From Orlajensenia sp001423545 (lineage in GTDB: Bacteria > Actinomycetota > Actinomycetes > Actinomycetales > Microbacteriaceae): a DNA stretch of 64,000 bases. Below the pieces are notes generated by a model that did not search any database, was not told the origin of the DNA, and was given only the letters and a program-made list of their open reading frames with translations. Positions within the stretch are counted from its first letter, which is position 1; every line of letters starts with the position of its first letter. Of this stretch, positions 42,298 through 51,193 are shown piece after piece. The stretch is from contig LMOK01000002.1 in NCBI GenBank assembly GCA_001423545.1, positions 930,001 to 994,000 on the forward strand, given 5' to 3'. Both the position numbers and the translations under genes were made by a program.

Positions 42298-43032
42298 CTA
42301 TGGCGTGCGACGCCGCAGCGTGATCGAGCCCAACACGATCGCTCCCACGATGAAGGCGCCGAGGATGGCGATCTGACCCCAGATCCACGCCGCACTCTCG
42401 CTGTCGGCCGCGACGGCATTGAGGGCGTCGATCGCGTGCGACAGGGGAAGCCAATCGCTGATGGCCTCGAGCACCGGCGGCAGTTGATCGCGGGGCAGGA
42501 AGATGCCGCCCAGCAGGATCTGCGGGAACACCAGCACCGGCATGAACTGCACCACCTGGAACTCCGTGCGGGCGAACGCGCTCGCCAGCAGGCCGAGGGC
42601 CGTGCCCAGGATCGCATCGGCCAGCGCGACCGCCAGGAGCAGCCAGATGCTCCCCTCGATCGTGAGCCCGCACACCCAGACGGCGAAGGCGACCGCGATC
42701 GAGGCCTGCGCGACGGCGAGGAGGCTGAAGGCCAGGGTGTACCCGAGGATGAAGTCGCCCCTGCCGAGAGGCATGGCGAGCAGTCGCTCCAGAGTTCCCG
42801 AGCGGCGCTCCCGCAGGGTGGCGATGCTCGTCACCAGGAACATCACGATGAACGGGAACAGGGCGATCATGGCCGGCCCGATGGTCTGGAAGACGTCGGT
42901 GTCGACGAAGATCCACGCCAACAGTCCGATCAGGAGTGTCGGCACCACCAGCAGCAGGACGATCGTGCGGGGGTCGTGACGGATCTGCTGCAGCACGCGT
43001 CCTGCCGTGGCGAGGGTGCGCCGGGCGTTCAT
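42298..43032 (-). CDS. ABC-2 type transporter permease
   Basis: A 244-residue membrane protein with six spans. The layout (short cytoplasmic N terminus, span, large loop ending in a TLRERRSGTLERLLAMPLGR motif) is that of ABC-2 exporters of the drug-resistance type. The start overlaps the ATPase stop by four bases. It forms an exporter with the gene before it; regulator, ATPase and permease are one operon. Confidence 0.9.
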   Translation of the reverse strand: MNARRTLATAGRVLQQIRHDPRTIVLLLVVPTLLIGLLAWIFVDTDVFQTIGPAMIALFPFIVMFLVTSIATLRERRSGTLERLLAMPLGRGDFILGYTLAFSLLAVAQASIAVAFAVWVCGLTIEGSIWLLLAVALADAILGTALGLLASAFARTEFQVVQFMPVLVFPQILLGGIFLPRDQLPPVLEAISDWLPLSHAIDALNAVAADSESAAWIWGQIAILGAFIVGAIVLGSITLRRRTP

Positions 43033-43841
43033 CGCTCGCCGTCCGACCGCGCGTGCCGCCGGTGCCGGCGCCGACCCGGTCCGTGGCGGGCAGGGGGAGG
43101 AGCGGCATCCGCCTCGACGTCACCGCGTGAGGCGATGATGGAGAGGAAGGCGCCCTCGACGTCGGAGGCGCCGGTCGCCCCGAGGAGTGCCTGCGGGGTG
43201 TCATCGGCCAGCATCGCGCCGTCGCGCATGAGGAGCAGTCGGTCGCAGCGGGTGGCCTCATCCATCACGTGGCTCGAGACGATCAGGGTGGTGCCGGCAT
43301 CCGCCAGCCTGTGGAACAGCTCCCACAGCTGCACTCGCAGCACGGGGTCGAGGCCCACCGTCGGCTCGTCGAGGACGAGCAGTTCAGGGGCGCCGAGCAG
43401 GGCGGCGGCGAGCGAGACGCGGGAGCGCTGGCCTCCCGAGAGTGTCGCGACCACCCTGTCGGCGAAGGGAGTGAGGTCGGTCTCGTCGATCACGCGGGCG
43501 ATGTCGGAGCGTGGAGCCCCCAGCACCGAGGTGAAGTAGGCGATGTTCTGCGCGACGGTGAGGTCGTCGTAGACGCTGGCCGCCTGGGTCACGTAGCCGA
43601 CGCGGTGACGGAGCGGTACGCTGCCCGCCGGCGCGCCCAGCACGGTGACGGTGCCGGATTCCACGACCTGCACGCCCACGATGGCGCGCATGAGCGTGGT
43701 CTTGCCGCTGCCGCTCGGGCCCAGCAGGCCGACGACGCCACCGCGCGCGATGCTCAGGTCGAGGCCGTGCAGCACGTCGGTGGTTCCCCGACGAACCTGC
43801 AGATTCCGGATGTCGACGGCCGGAGCCGCGCTATTCATCAT
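43029..43841 (-). CDS. ABC transporter ATP-binding protein (DrrA/ABC-2 type)
   Basis: A 270-residue ATPase with Walker A GPSGSGKT (41-48), signature LSGGQRSRVSLA and Walker B LLVLDEPTVGLDP. The Arg/His-rich C-terminal tail is unusual and probably disordered. It pairs with the ABC-2 permease to export a small molecule, often a drug. The start codons ATG ATG lie inside a perfect 7-base inverted repeat that is likely an operator for the upstream TetR gene. Confidence 0.9.
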   Translation of the reverse strand: MMNSAAPAVDIRNLQVRRGTTDVLHGLDLSIARGGVVGLLGPSGSGKTTLMRAIVGVQVVESGTVTVLGAPAGSVPLRHRVGYVTQAASVYDDLTVAQNIAYFTSVLGAPRSDIARVIDETDLTPFADRVVATLSGGQRSRVSLAAALLGAPELLVLDEPTVGLDPVLRVQLWELFHRLADAGTTLIVSSHVMDEATRCDRLLLMRDGAMLADDTPQALLGATGASDVEGAFLSIIASRGDVEADAAPPPARHGPGRRRHRRHARSDGER

Positions 43842-43849
43842 GTGATGAA
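43834..43849. promoter_or_regulatory. Inverted repeat at the TetR stop/ABC start junction
   Basis: TTCATCA (43834-43840) and TGATGAA (43843-43849) are perfect inverted repeats separated by two bases. The site covers the ABC ATPase start codons and ends one base from the TetR stop. It could be a TetR operator controlling an internal promoter, or a translational hairpin. Confidence 0.5.
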
Positions 43850-44503
43850 TTATTCGCCCGCCGACACCGCTCCGTCAAGGGGATACCCGGTGAGATGCCA
43901 CTGCACTGCCGGACCGACCCTGGCGACGAGATCGTCGATCGGAGCGCTGGCCAGGGGCTCCAGACGCAGCACGTAGCGCGTGAGCATGATGCCCACGATC
44001 TGCGACGCCGCGAGGTTCGCCCGCAGGTCGGCGTCGGGGGCGTCGAGGGCGGCGGCGATGCGCCGGAACACCTCGCGGACGAGGAAGTCGCGCAGCAGGG
44101 TGGTGCCGTCGGATCCGACGACCGAGCGGATGAGGGCGGTCCCGCGAGCCCGCACTCCCGGCTTCTCGAACTCCTCGAGCAGGAACCTCACGATGTTCAC
44201 GCCGATGTCCTCGCGAGGCCCGGCCAGCACGGCCTTGATGGCACGATCGGGGCGGAGAGGTGCGGCGATCACCTCGGCGAAGAGGTCGGCCTTGGCGTCG
44301 AAGTAGTGGTGCACGAGGGCGGCGTCGACGCCCGCCCGTCGTGCCACGGCTCGCATCGAGGTGGCGTCGTAGCCGCGAGCGGCGAACTCCTTCTCGGCCG
44401 CGGCGACGATGCGTCCCCGGGAGTCGCCGGCTGCACTCAGCCGAGGGCGTCCGCGGCGGCGTGCACCGGCCTCGGCCGGGGGTTCGGCAGCACTCTCGCT
44501 CAC
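43850..44503 (-). CDS. TetR/AcrR family transcriptional regulator
   Basis: A 217-residue regulator. After a basic RRRGRPRLS tail comes the helix-turn-helix (TSMRAVARRAGVDAALVHHYF). The C-terminal domain resembles the TetR_C group regulating efflux pumps. It is cotranscribed with the ABC exporter genes 8 bases downstream and most likely controls them. GTG start, with TAGGCT eight bases upstream. Confidence 0.9.
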   Translation of the reverse strand: MSESAAEPPAEAGARRRGRPRLSAAGDSRGRIVAAAEKEFAARGYDATSMRAVARRAGVDAALVHHYFDAKADLFAEVIAAPLRPDRAIKAVLAGPREDIGVNIVRFLLEEFEKPGVRARGTALIRSVVGSDGTTLLRDFLVREVFRRIAAALDAPDADLRANLAASQIVGIMLTRYVLRLEPLASAPIDDLVARVGPAVQWHLTGYPLDGAVSAGE

Positions 44504-44576
44504 GAGTGCAGAGCCTACGCCTGCAGTGTTCCTTGGAGTGTGATGGGAACGCGCTGCGAGCCGAGTATGCCCCGTT

Positions 44577-44582
44577 TAGGAT
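44577..44582 (+). promoter_or_regulatory. -10 element of lemA
   Basis: TAGGAT at 44577-44582 would give a leader of about 40 bases before lemA, which has an AAGGAG ribosome binding site. Confidence 0.5.
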
Positions 44583-44628
44583 GAAGGAGTCGCGTCCTCG
44601 CGCCATTCACGCCCAAGGAGTCCTCGCC

Positions 44629-45195
44629 ATGGAATGGCTCATTCCCCTCATCATCGTCGTCGTCCTGATCGCCATCGTCGGCATCTACCTCTGGGCGACG
44701 TACAACTCCCTCGTCACGCTGAACGTGCGGGTGGATGAGGCCTGGAGCGACATCACGGTGCAGCTGAAGAGGCGTGCCGACCTGATCCCGAACCTCATCG
44801 AGTCGGTGAAGGGCTACGCGGCGCACGAGCGCGGCGTGTTCGAGTCGGTCACGCAGGCGCGTGCCGAGACGCTGTCGGCGCAGGGGCCGGTCGAGGCATC
44901 CGTCGCCGAGAACCACATGCAGCAGGCGCTCAAGTCGATCTTCGCCGTGGCCGAGGCGTACCCGCAGCTCCAGGCCAGCCAGAACTTCCTGCAGCTGCAG
45001 GCCGAACTCGTCGACACCGAGGACAAGATCCAGGCCGCGCGCCGGTTCTACAACGGCGGAGTCCGCGAGCTCAACACCAAGATCAAGGTGTTCCCGAACA
45101 ACGCCTTCGCCAAGCGACTCGGCTTCTCCGAGCGGGACTTCTTCGAGGTCGCGGATGCCGCGGCCATCGCAGAGCCCCCGCGCGTGCAGTTCTAG
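44629..45195 (+). CDS. lemA: LemA family protein
   Basis: A 188-residue protein with an N-terminal membrane span (about 4-24) and a helical cytoplasmic or exported domain containing the conserved RRADLIPNLIESVKGYA and the C-terminal FYNGGVRELNTKI motif. LemA proteins often precede the M48 protease HtpX and may present substrates or regulate it. The gene is 22 bases from htpX, so the two are cotranscribed. ATG preceded by AAGGAG. Confidence 0.95.
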   Translation: MEWLIPLIIVVVLIAIVGIYLWATYNSLVTLNVRVDEAWSDITVQLKRRADLIPNLIESVKGYAAHERGVFESVTQARAETLSAQGPVEASVAENHMQQALKSIFAVAEAYPQLQASQNFLQLQAELVDTEDKIQAARRFYNGGVRELNTKIKVFPNNAFAKRLGFSERDFFEVADAAAIAEPPRVQF

Positions 45196-45217
45196 CCGTC
45201 AGGAGCCCTGAGGCCCC

Positions 45218-46090
45218 TTGTACAGCGCTATTGCCAGGAACAAGCGCAACACCGTCTTCATCGTCATCCTGTTCATCGCGATCATCGCCGGACTCGGGCT
45301 GCTGGCGGGATACGTCTACAACAGCCCGACGATCGTGGTCGTCACCATCCTCGGATCGAGCGCCTACGCGATCTTCCAGTACTTCTTCGCCGCCTCGCAG
45401 GCCGTCGCCATCTCGGGCGGCGTGCAGATCGAGAAGTCCGACAACCCGCGCCTCTGGCGCATCGTCGAGAACATCGCCATCTCCCAGGGCCTGCCGATGC
45501 CGAAGGTCTACATCGTCAACGACCCGGCCCCGAACGCCTTCGCCACCGGGCGCGACCCGCAGCACGCCGTCGTGGCGGCCACCACGGGCCTGCTCGACCT
45601 GATGGACGACCCGGAGCTCGAGGGCGTCATGGCCCACGAGATGGGCCACGTGAAGAACTACGACATCCGCGTCAGCATGATCGTCTTCGGGCTGGTCGTG
45701 GCCGTCGGCTTCATCGCCGACATGTTCCTGCGCATAGCCTTCTTCGGCCGGGGGCGGGACAACAACAACCCCCTCGTGCTGGTCTTCGGTCTCGTCGCGA
45801 TGCTGGTCGCCCCGCTCGTCGCCGGGCTCGTCCAGGCTGCGGTGTCGCGCCAGCGCGAGTACCTCGCCGACGCCACCGGAGCGCTCATCACACGCCACCC
45901 CGAGGCCCTCGCGAGCGCCCTGGCCAAGCTCGGAGCCTACGGCCGGCCGATGCAGAAGCAGAACAGCTCGATGGCCCACCTCTGGATCTCGAACCCGCTC
46001 ACCGGCGGCGGCATCGCCAAGTTGTTCAGCACCCACCCGCCGCTCGAGGAGCGCATCGAGCGCCTGCACGCCATCGGCGGCACGTTCTAG
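45218..46090 (+). CDS. htpX: M48 family zinc metalloprotease HtpX
   Basis: A 290-residue membrane protease that degrades misfolded membrane proteins. Two N-terminal spans precede the zinc motif HEMGH (140-144), then two more hydrophobic segments and the third ligand region REYLADATG. The protein starts with TTG at 45218: this gives the expected N terminus MYSAIARNKRNTV, and AGGAG lies upstream at 45201. No ATG or GTG is available nearby. The stop is next to a long inverted repeat that separates it from the convergent ycaQ-like gene. Confidence 0.93.
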   Translation: MYSAIARNKRNTVFIVILFIAIIAGLGLLAGYVYNSPTIVVVTILGSSAYAIFQYFFAASQAVAISGGVQIEKSDNPRLWRIVENIAISQGLPMPKVYIVNDPAPNAFATGRDPQHAVVAATTGLLDLMDDPELEGVMAHEMGHVKNYDIRVSMIVFGLVVAVGFIADMFLRIAFFGRGRDNNNPLVLVFGLVAMLVAPLVAGLVQAAVSRQREYLADATGALITRHPEALASALAKLGAYGRPMQKQNSSMAHLWISNPLTGGGIAKLFSTHPPLEERIERLHAIGGTF

Positions 46091-46092
46091 CA

Positions 46093-46183
46093 GCGCTTCG
46101 GCCGCGCGCTCCGCGCGGGCCTCAGCGAGCGGATCTCGAGTCACCGCTCGTTGAGGGCAGAGCGAAGCGACCGCCCGAAACGC
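46093..46183. repeat. Inverted pair of the dispersed 41-base repeat; bidirectional terminator
   Basis: A diverged direct copy (46093-46132) and an inverted copy (46144-46183) of the 41-base repeat can fold into one long hairpin. It fills the space between htpX and the convergent glycosylase gene and reaches to the latter's stop codon. Confidence 0.8.
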
Positions 46184-46184
46184 G

Positions 46185-47390
46185 TCAGCGAGCAGCCAGC
46201 TCCGCCTGCAGCGCAACACTCAGGGTTCCGCGCCCCACGACGACGATCTCGCCGAGGCCCTGCCACGCCGTGATCTCGTGCAGCGCCGCTGCGACCCGAG
46301 CGGCGATCTCGGGAACCGATGCCGCGGGCACGCCCTCCTCGAGCCAGGCCGACTGCACCCGCAGCACCTTCGCCTGCCTGTCGTTCTTCAGGTCGATGCG
46401 GCCCACGAGGGCGTCGTCGACGAGGATCGGCAGGCTGTAGTAGCCGAAGATGCGCTTCTCGGCCGGGGTGTAGATCTCGATGCGGTAGTGGAAGTCGAAC
46501 ATGCGCTCGGTGCGGGCACGCTCCCACACCACGGGGTCGAACGGCGAGAGGAGCGCCGTGGCCTCGATCCGGCGGGGGAGCCGGGCATCGCGGTGCAGCC
46601 AGGCGGGCGAACGCCATCCGTCGACCGTGACGGGGAGCAGTGTTCCGGCCTCCTCGAGTTCGGCGATGGCCGCGCGGGTGTCGACCCGCTTGAGGCGGTA
46701 GTAGTCGGCGAGGTCCTTCTCGGTCCCGATGCCGTGAGCGGCCGCGGCACGCTCCACCAGCTGCACGTGGGCGTCGTGCCGGGGGATGACGCGCTCGATG
46801 ATGGCGGCTGGCAGCACCTGGGCGGGGAGGGCGTACGTGCGCTCGAAGCGCGTGCGTCCGGCTGACACCACATCGCCCTGTCGGAACAGAACCTCGAGTC
46901 CGCGCTTCACGTCGGACCAGCCCCACCACGGTCCGCGCCGCACGTTGGAGTCGTGCTCCATGGCACTCGCGGCCATCGGTCCGTTGGCCGCCAGCTCGCT
47001 CGTGAGCCACTGGAGCATCTGCGGGTTCGCCGCAGCCCAGGAGTCGCGCCCCGAGAAGTAGTCCCGGTAGTCCTCCATGCGCCAGCGCCACGACGACCAG
47101 GTGTCGACGGGGATGACGGCCGCCTCGTGCGCCCAGTACTCGACGTAGCCGCCACGACGAGGGAAGGTGAGCTTGTCGAGCAGCGCCTTGTCGTAGCCGC
47201 CGAGCCTGGCGAACACGGGCTGGTAGTGCGAGCGCTCGTAGACGTTCACCGAGTCGAGCTGGAGCAGCCCGAGCCTGTCGATCAGGCCGTTCAACTGGCG
47301 GGTGCCCACGGATGCCGGCCGCGGCCGGCCGAATCCCTGGGCGGCCAGCGCGACACGACGGGCGAGGGCGGGGGAGACGGACTCAGGCAT
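46185..47390 (-). CDS. Winged-helix DNA glycosylase, YcaQ/AlkX family (HTH_42)
   Basis: A 401-residue protein of the winged-helix family that includes E. coli YcaQ, a glycosylase unhooking interstrand cross-links. The catalytic Q-x-D motif is present as Q44-L-D46 (LLQLDSVNV), along with the ERSHYQPVFARLG segment and a C-terminal DPVVWERARTERMFDFHYRIEIY. The start at 47390 is chosen over an upstream ATG at 47435, which would add a poorly conserved stretch. Cross-link repair activity is inferred from the family. Confidence 0.85.
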   Translation of the reverse strand: MPESVSPALARRVALAAQGFGRPRPASVGTRQLNGLIDRLGLLQLDSVNVYERSHYQPVFARLGGYDKALLDKLTFPRRGGYVEYWAHEAAVIPVDTWSSWRWRMEDYRDYFSGRDSWAAANPQMLQWLTSELAANGPMAASAMEHDSNVRRGPWWGWSDVKRGLEVLFRQGDVVSAGRTRFERTYALPAQVLPAAIIERVIPRHDAHVQLVERAAAAHGIGTEKDLADYYRLKRVDTRAAIAELEEAGTLLPVTVDGWRSPAWLHRDARLPRRIEATALLSPFDPVVWERARTERMFDFHYRIEIYTPAEKRIFGYYSLPILVDDALVGRIDLKNDRQAKVLRVQSAWLEEGVPAASVPEIAARVAAALHEITAWQGLGEIVVVGRGTLSVALQAELAAR

Positions 47391-47478
47391 GATGCTGAGA
47401 CGATAACAGCCGGTGCCGACACCGGCGGGGAGCATCCGTCGGCGCCGTCAACCCCGGGCCCGGCGGCATCGGCGACCG

Positions 47479-47484
47479 TAGACT
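47479..47484 (+). promoter_or_regulatory. -10 element of the second AI-2E-type gene (leaderless type)
   Basis: TAGACT is six bases before the ATG at 47491. Confidence 0.5.
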
Positions 47485-47490
47485 GAAACG

Positions 47491-48726
47491 ATGAGCGAAT
47501 CTTCGGGTGACCAGCGCGGATGGCGTCCGTTCGGACGTCGCAAGCCCGAGGGCAAGGTCGAGGGCGAGCCCCAGTTCAGCGTCGAGGAGTCCATCCCGAA
47601 CGGCGTGCGACTGGCCGGCGGCTGGTCGTGGCGTCTGCTGCTCATCGGTGCCGTCATCGCGGTCGTCATCTTCCTCGTCATCCAGCTGCGCCTGATCGTC
47701 ATCCCGCTCTTCGTCGCCGTGCTGCTCGCTGCCCTCCTGGTGCCGTTCGTGGGCTTCCTCAAGCGCCACCGCTGGCCGGCCTGGCTGGCGATCACCGTGG
47801 CGATGCTCGGGACCCTCGTGCTCGTGGCCGGCCTCCTCGTGCTCGTGGTCACCCAGATCCAGCGCGGAGCCAGCGACATCGCCTCCCACGCCCTCGACTC
47901 CTTCGACGAGCTCAAGGCCTGGCTGTTGGCGTCGCCGTTCGAGATCTCCGAGACCGACCTGAACGGCTTCCTCACCCAGGCCTGGGAGAGCATCCAGCAG
48001 GACAGCCAGGTCTACGTCACCGGCGCCCTCTCGCTCGGCTCCTCCCTCGGCCATCTCGTCGCCGGGGTCTTCCTCACGCTGTTCAGCCTGCTCTTCATCC
48101 TCATCGACGGTGGAGGAATCTGGCGCTGGATCGTCAGCCTGTTCCCGAAGCGCGCCCGCGCCGCGGTCGACGGCGCCGCCATCGCGGGCTGGACGACCCT
48201 CACGAACTTCGCTCGCGTGCAGGTGCTCGTGGCCGCCATCGACGCCGTCGGCATCGGCCTCGGTGCGTTCCTGCTGGGGGTTCCGCTGGCCATCCCCATC
48301 GCGGTGCTCGTCTTCCTGGGCTCCTTCGTGCCGATCGTCGGCGCCGTCGTGACGGGAACCCTGGCCGCCGTCATCGCCCTCGTCTACAACGGACCGTGGA
48401 TCGCGCTCTGGATGATCGTGGTCGTGCTCGCCGTGCAGCAGCTCGAGGGCCACGTGCTGCAGCCCCTCATCGTGGGCAGCGTCGTGAAGGTGCATCCGCT
48501 CGCCGTCGTGCTCGTCGTGGCGACGGGATCGCTGCTCGCCGGCATCCCCGGAGCACTGTTCGCGGTGCCGGTGGCGGCCGTCATGAACGTCATGGTGCGG
48601 TACATTTCGAGCGGGGTCTGGAAGACGAGACCCCCGGTCGAACCACCACTGCCGCAGTCGATGCTGTGGCAGACGGTTCCCCAGCCCCGCCCGGGCTATC
48701 GAAAGGACGACACGACGGATGCCTGA
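47491..48726 (+). CDS. AI-2E family transporter (PerM-like), second copy
   Basis: A 411-residue membrane protein with a hydrophilic N terminus of about 45 residues, two or three spans, a soluble loop, and a C-terminal group of spans with LGSFVPIVGAVVTG and QLEGHVLQPLIVG, both typical of the family. The latter segment shows the canonical Q-x-x-E-x-x-V/I-x-x-P pattern that the copy at 176 keeps only partly. Substrate unknown. It overlaps ilvA by eight bases. Confidence 0.88.
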   Translation: MSESSGDQRGWRPFGRRKPEGKVEGEPQFSVEESIPNGVRLAGGWSWRLLLIGAVIAVVIFLVIQLRLIVIPLFVAVLLAALLVPFVGFLKRHRWPAWLAITVAMLGTLVLVAGLLVLVVTQIQRGASDIASHALDSFDELKAWLLASPFEISETDLNGFLTQAWESIQQDSQVYVTGALSLGSSLGHLVAGVFLTLFSLLFILIDGGGIWRWIVSLFPKRARAAVDGAAIAGWTTLTNFARVQVLVAAIDAVGIGLGAFLLGVPLAIPIAVLVFLGSFVPIVGAVVTGTLAAVIALVYNGPWIALWMIVVVLAVQQLEGHVLQPLIVGSVVKVHPLAVVLVVATGSLLAGIPGALFAVPVAAVMNVMVRYISSGVWKTRPPVEPPLPQSMLWQTVPQPRPGYRKDDTTDA

Positions 48727-49990
48727 CACCGCGAACACCCTGCCTGCACCGACCGGGGCAGCCGGCATCATCGCGGGACCGCAGCTCGCCGACTTCGAGG
48801 CGGCCCGCATCACCGTGGGGCAGGTCGTGCGGGTCACCCCCGTCGAGAGCTCGCGTCACATCGCCGAGGTGCTCGGAGCACCGGTGTACCTCAAGTGCGA
48901 GAACCTCCAGCGCACCGGCTCCTACAAGCTGCGCGGAGCGTTCAACAGGCTCTCGTCGCTCAGCGACGACGACCGGGCGCGCGGCGTCGTGGCGGCATCC
49001 GCCGGCAACCACGCGCAGGGCGTCGCCCTCGCGGCGCGGGAGCTCGGAATCAAGGCCACGATCTTCATGCCCATCGGCGTCGCCCTGCCCAAGCTCGAGG
49101 CCACCCGGGACTACGGCGCCGACGTCGTGCTGCGCGGCAACGTGATCGGCGAGACCCTCGAGGCGGCCGCGGCCTTCGCCGCCGAGTCGGGTGCCGTGCT
49201 CATCCCTCCCTTCGACCACCCCGACGTCGTGGCGGGCCAGGGCACCCTCGGACTCGAGATCCTCGAGCAGGTTCCGGATGTCGACACTGTGATCGTGCCG
49301 ATCGGCGGCGGCGGACTCGCCTCCGGCGTCGCGAGCGCCATCAGGCAGCAGTCGCTGGCGACGGGGCGCACCGTACGCATCGTCGGCGTCCAAGCGGCCA
49401 ACGCCGCGCCCTACCCCGTCTCGCTCGCCGCGGGGGAGCCCGTGAGCATTCCGGTCGTTCCGACGATCGCCGACGGCATCGCCGTGTACCGGCCGGGCAA
49501 CCTCAACTTCGAGATCATCCGCGACACCGTCGACGAGATCGTCACCGTCACCGAGGACGACGTGGCCCGCGCCATCATCGTGCTCATGGAGCGCGCGAAG
49601 CTCGTCGTCGAGCCGGCAGGAGCCGTGTCGGTGGCAGCGATCCTCTCGGGCGCCGTGAAGGCCGACGGGCCCACCGTGGCGATCCTCTCCGGCGGCAACA
49701 TCGACCCGCTGCTGATGCAGCGGGTGATCAGCCATGGCCTTGCGGCATCCGACCGCTATCTCACCATCTCGATCATGCTGCCCGACCGCCCCGGCCAGCT
49801 CGCCCGCACGGCCGAGCTCGTGGCGGCCGCGAACGCCAACGTCGTCGAGGTGCTGCACACCAGGCACGGCGCCGGGCGCGAGATCAGCGACGTCGAACTG
49901 CAGCTCTCGATCGAGACCAGGGGCCCGGCGCACAAGGACTTCGTCGTCGAGACGCTGCGCGCAGCCGGCTACGACCCGCGCATAGTCTGA
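48719..49990 (+). CDS. ilvA: Threonine ammonia-lyase
   Basis: A 423-residue PLP enzyme converting threonine to 2-oxobutyrate for isoleucine synthesis or threonine breakdown. The PLP lysine is K70 (GSYKLRGA) and the phosphate-binding glycine loop is at 196-199 (IGGGGLASG). A single ACT domain (about 337-423, beginning SDRYLTISIMLPDRPGQL) suggests feedback control by an amino acid. The start overlaps the preceding gene by eight bases. Confidence 0.94.
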   Translation: MPDTANTLPAPTGAAGIIAGPQLADFEAARITVGQVVRVTPVESSRHIAEVLGAPVYLKCENLQRTGSYKLRGAFNRLSSLSDDDRARGVVAASAGNHAQGVALAARELGIKATIFMPIGVALPKLEATRDYGADVVLRGNVIGETLEAAAAFAAESGAVLIPPFDHPDVVAGQGTLGLEILEQVPDVDTVIVPIGGGGLASGVASAIRQQSLATGRTVRIVGVQAANAAPYPVSLAAGEPVSIPVVPTIADGIAVYRPGNLNFEIIRDTVDEIVTVTEDDVARAIIVLMERAKLVVEPAGAVSVAAILSGAVKADGPTVAILSGGNIDPLLMQRVISHGLAASDRYLTISIMLPDRPGQLARTAELVAAANANVVEVLHTRHGAGREISDVELQLSIETRGPAHKDFVVETLRAAGYDPRIV

Positions 49991-50026
49991 CGCCCCGTCG
50001 GGTGCTCGGTGACACCCCCGGAACGC

Positions 50027-50084
50027 CGAACTGCCCACTTCCGCCAGTGGCGAGGCTCTCGCACTAGCGGAAGTGGGCAGTTCG
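50027..50084. terminator. Long perfect hairpin between ilvA and greA
   Basis: CGAACTGCCCACTTCCGC (50027-50044) pairs perfectly with GCGGAAGTGGGCAGTTCG (50067-50084), and the loop contains a further short stem (GCGAG/CTCGC). It separates convergent genes, so it probably terminates both. It is unlike the other palindrome families here. Confidence 0.85.
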
Positions 50085-50132
50085 ATGGGGATGGTGTGAG
50101 CGCGGGCACGCGCTCCGCGACCGGGGTGGGGG

Positions 50133-50624
50133 CTACTGGCCGGTCCAGGTATCGACGGCGGTGATCGTCACGGCGATCTCGCGGCCGTTCGGGGCGGTGT
50201 AGCTGGTGGAGTCGCCGACGGCGAGGCCGATGATGGCGGCGCCCAGCGGGCTCTGCTCGCTGTAGGCGTCGAGCTCGCTGCCCTCGGCGATCTCGCGGCT
50301 GCCGATGAGGAAGGTCGTCTCGTCGCCCGCGATGGTCGCCGTGATGATGGTGCCGATCTCCACGACGCCGTGGCTCTCGGGAGCCTCGCCCACCTCGGCC
50401 GTGCGCAGCAGCTCGGCGAGCTGGCGGATGCGGGCCTCCTGCTTGCCCTGCTCCTCCTTGGCCGCGTGGTAGCCGCTGTTCTCCTTGAGGTCGCCCTCTT
50501 CGCGCGCCGACTGGATGCGGTCGGTGATCTCCTGGCGACCCGTGGTGCTGAGGGTCTGCAGCTCGAGGTTCAGGCGGTCGTAGACCTCCTGCGTGAGCCA
50601 CGTGACGGTTGCGTCCTGGGACAT
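50133..50624 (-). CDS. greA: Transcription elongation factor GreA
   Basis: A 163-residue factor that rescues backtracked RNA polymerase by promoting transcript cleavage. The N-terminal coiled coil holds the conserved AREEGDLKENSGYHAAKEEQ tip with its acidic residues, and the C-terminal FKBP-like domain has SPLGAAIIGLAVGD. The ATG at 50624 has GAGGAG upstream. A hairpin (CGCCCC/GGGGCG, 50672-50698) in the gap to the DUF4307 gene may end transcription of the latter. Confidence 0.96.
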   Translation of the reverse strand: MSQDATVTWLTQEVYDRLNLELQTLSTTGRQEITDRIQSAREEGDLKENSGYHAAKEEQGKQEARIRQLAELLRTAEVGEAPESHGVVEIGTIITATIAGDETTFLIGSREIAEGSELDAYSEQSPLGAAIIGLAVGDSTSYTAPNGREIAVTITAVDTWTGQ

Positions 50625-50710
50625 GTTTCTCCTCGAGAAGATGCGTGCTTCATGGTGCTGCTGCGGATAAGACGACGCCCCAACGATGCCGTCGGGGCGA
50701 ATGAGCCATG

Positions 50711-51106
50711 TTAGGTCGCCCAGCAGCTCGAAATCAAACCGGTGTTGCTCTGGCGCGACGTGCGCACCTCTTCGGTGAAGGAGCGGGTGTAGACGGAGGC
50801 TGCCGGGATGTCGACGACCTTCCAGCCGACGATGGAGAAGTCCTCGTTGAGCGCCTGCACCGCGCAGCTCGCCCTCGTGCCGGCCGGCATGGAGACCTCG
50901 AAGGTCACGCTCACGGTGCGGGAGTCGATGATGGAGTGCTTGGTGTCCTGCGCCTCGATGGTGGGCTTGGCGCCGTCGAGGCCGGCCCAGATCACCCATG
51001 CGCCGAAGACCACGACGAAGGCGGCGGCGACGATGCCGATGATCCAGCCGTCGCGGCGCTTGCGCGAGTGCGTGCGGCCGTAGCGCGCATCGAGTTGCGT
51101 GGTCAT
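50711..51106 (-). CDS. DUF4307 domain-containing protein
   Basis: A 131-residue membrane-anchored protein: basic N terminus (RYGRTHSRKRR), one span (about 21-43), then an extracytoplasmic domain with VTFEVSMPAGTRASCAVQALNEDFSIVGW, the conserved core of DUF4307. Two cysteines (ASCAV and SSCWAT) may form a disulfide. The family is restricted to actinobacteria and commonly sits beside greA, as here. The ATG at 51106 follows AGGAGC. Function unknown. Confidence 0.9.
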   Translation of the reverse strand: MTTQLDARYGRTHSRKRRDGWIIGIVAAAFVVVFGAWVIWAGLDGAKPTIEAQDTKHSIIDSRTVSVTFEVSMPAGTRASCAVQALNEDFSIVGWKVVDIPAASVYTRSFTEEVRTSRQSNTGLISSCWAT

Positions 51107-51193
51107 GGAGCTCCTGGCTGTCGGGGCAGGCGCCCCGCAAAGGTTAAGCTGGTGACTCAAGGCTAACAAGAGTGAATCAAGGAGTTGTCCCCC

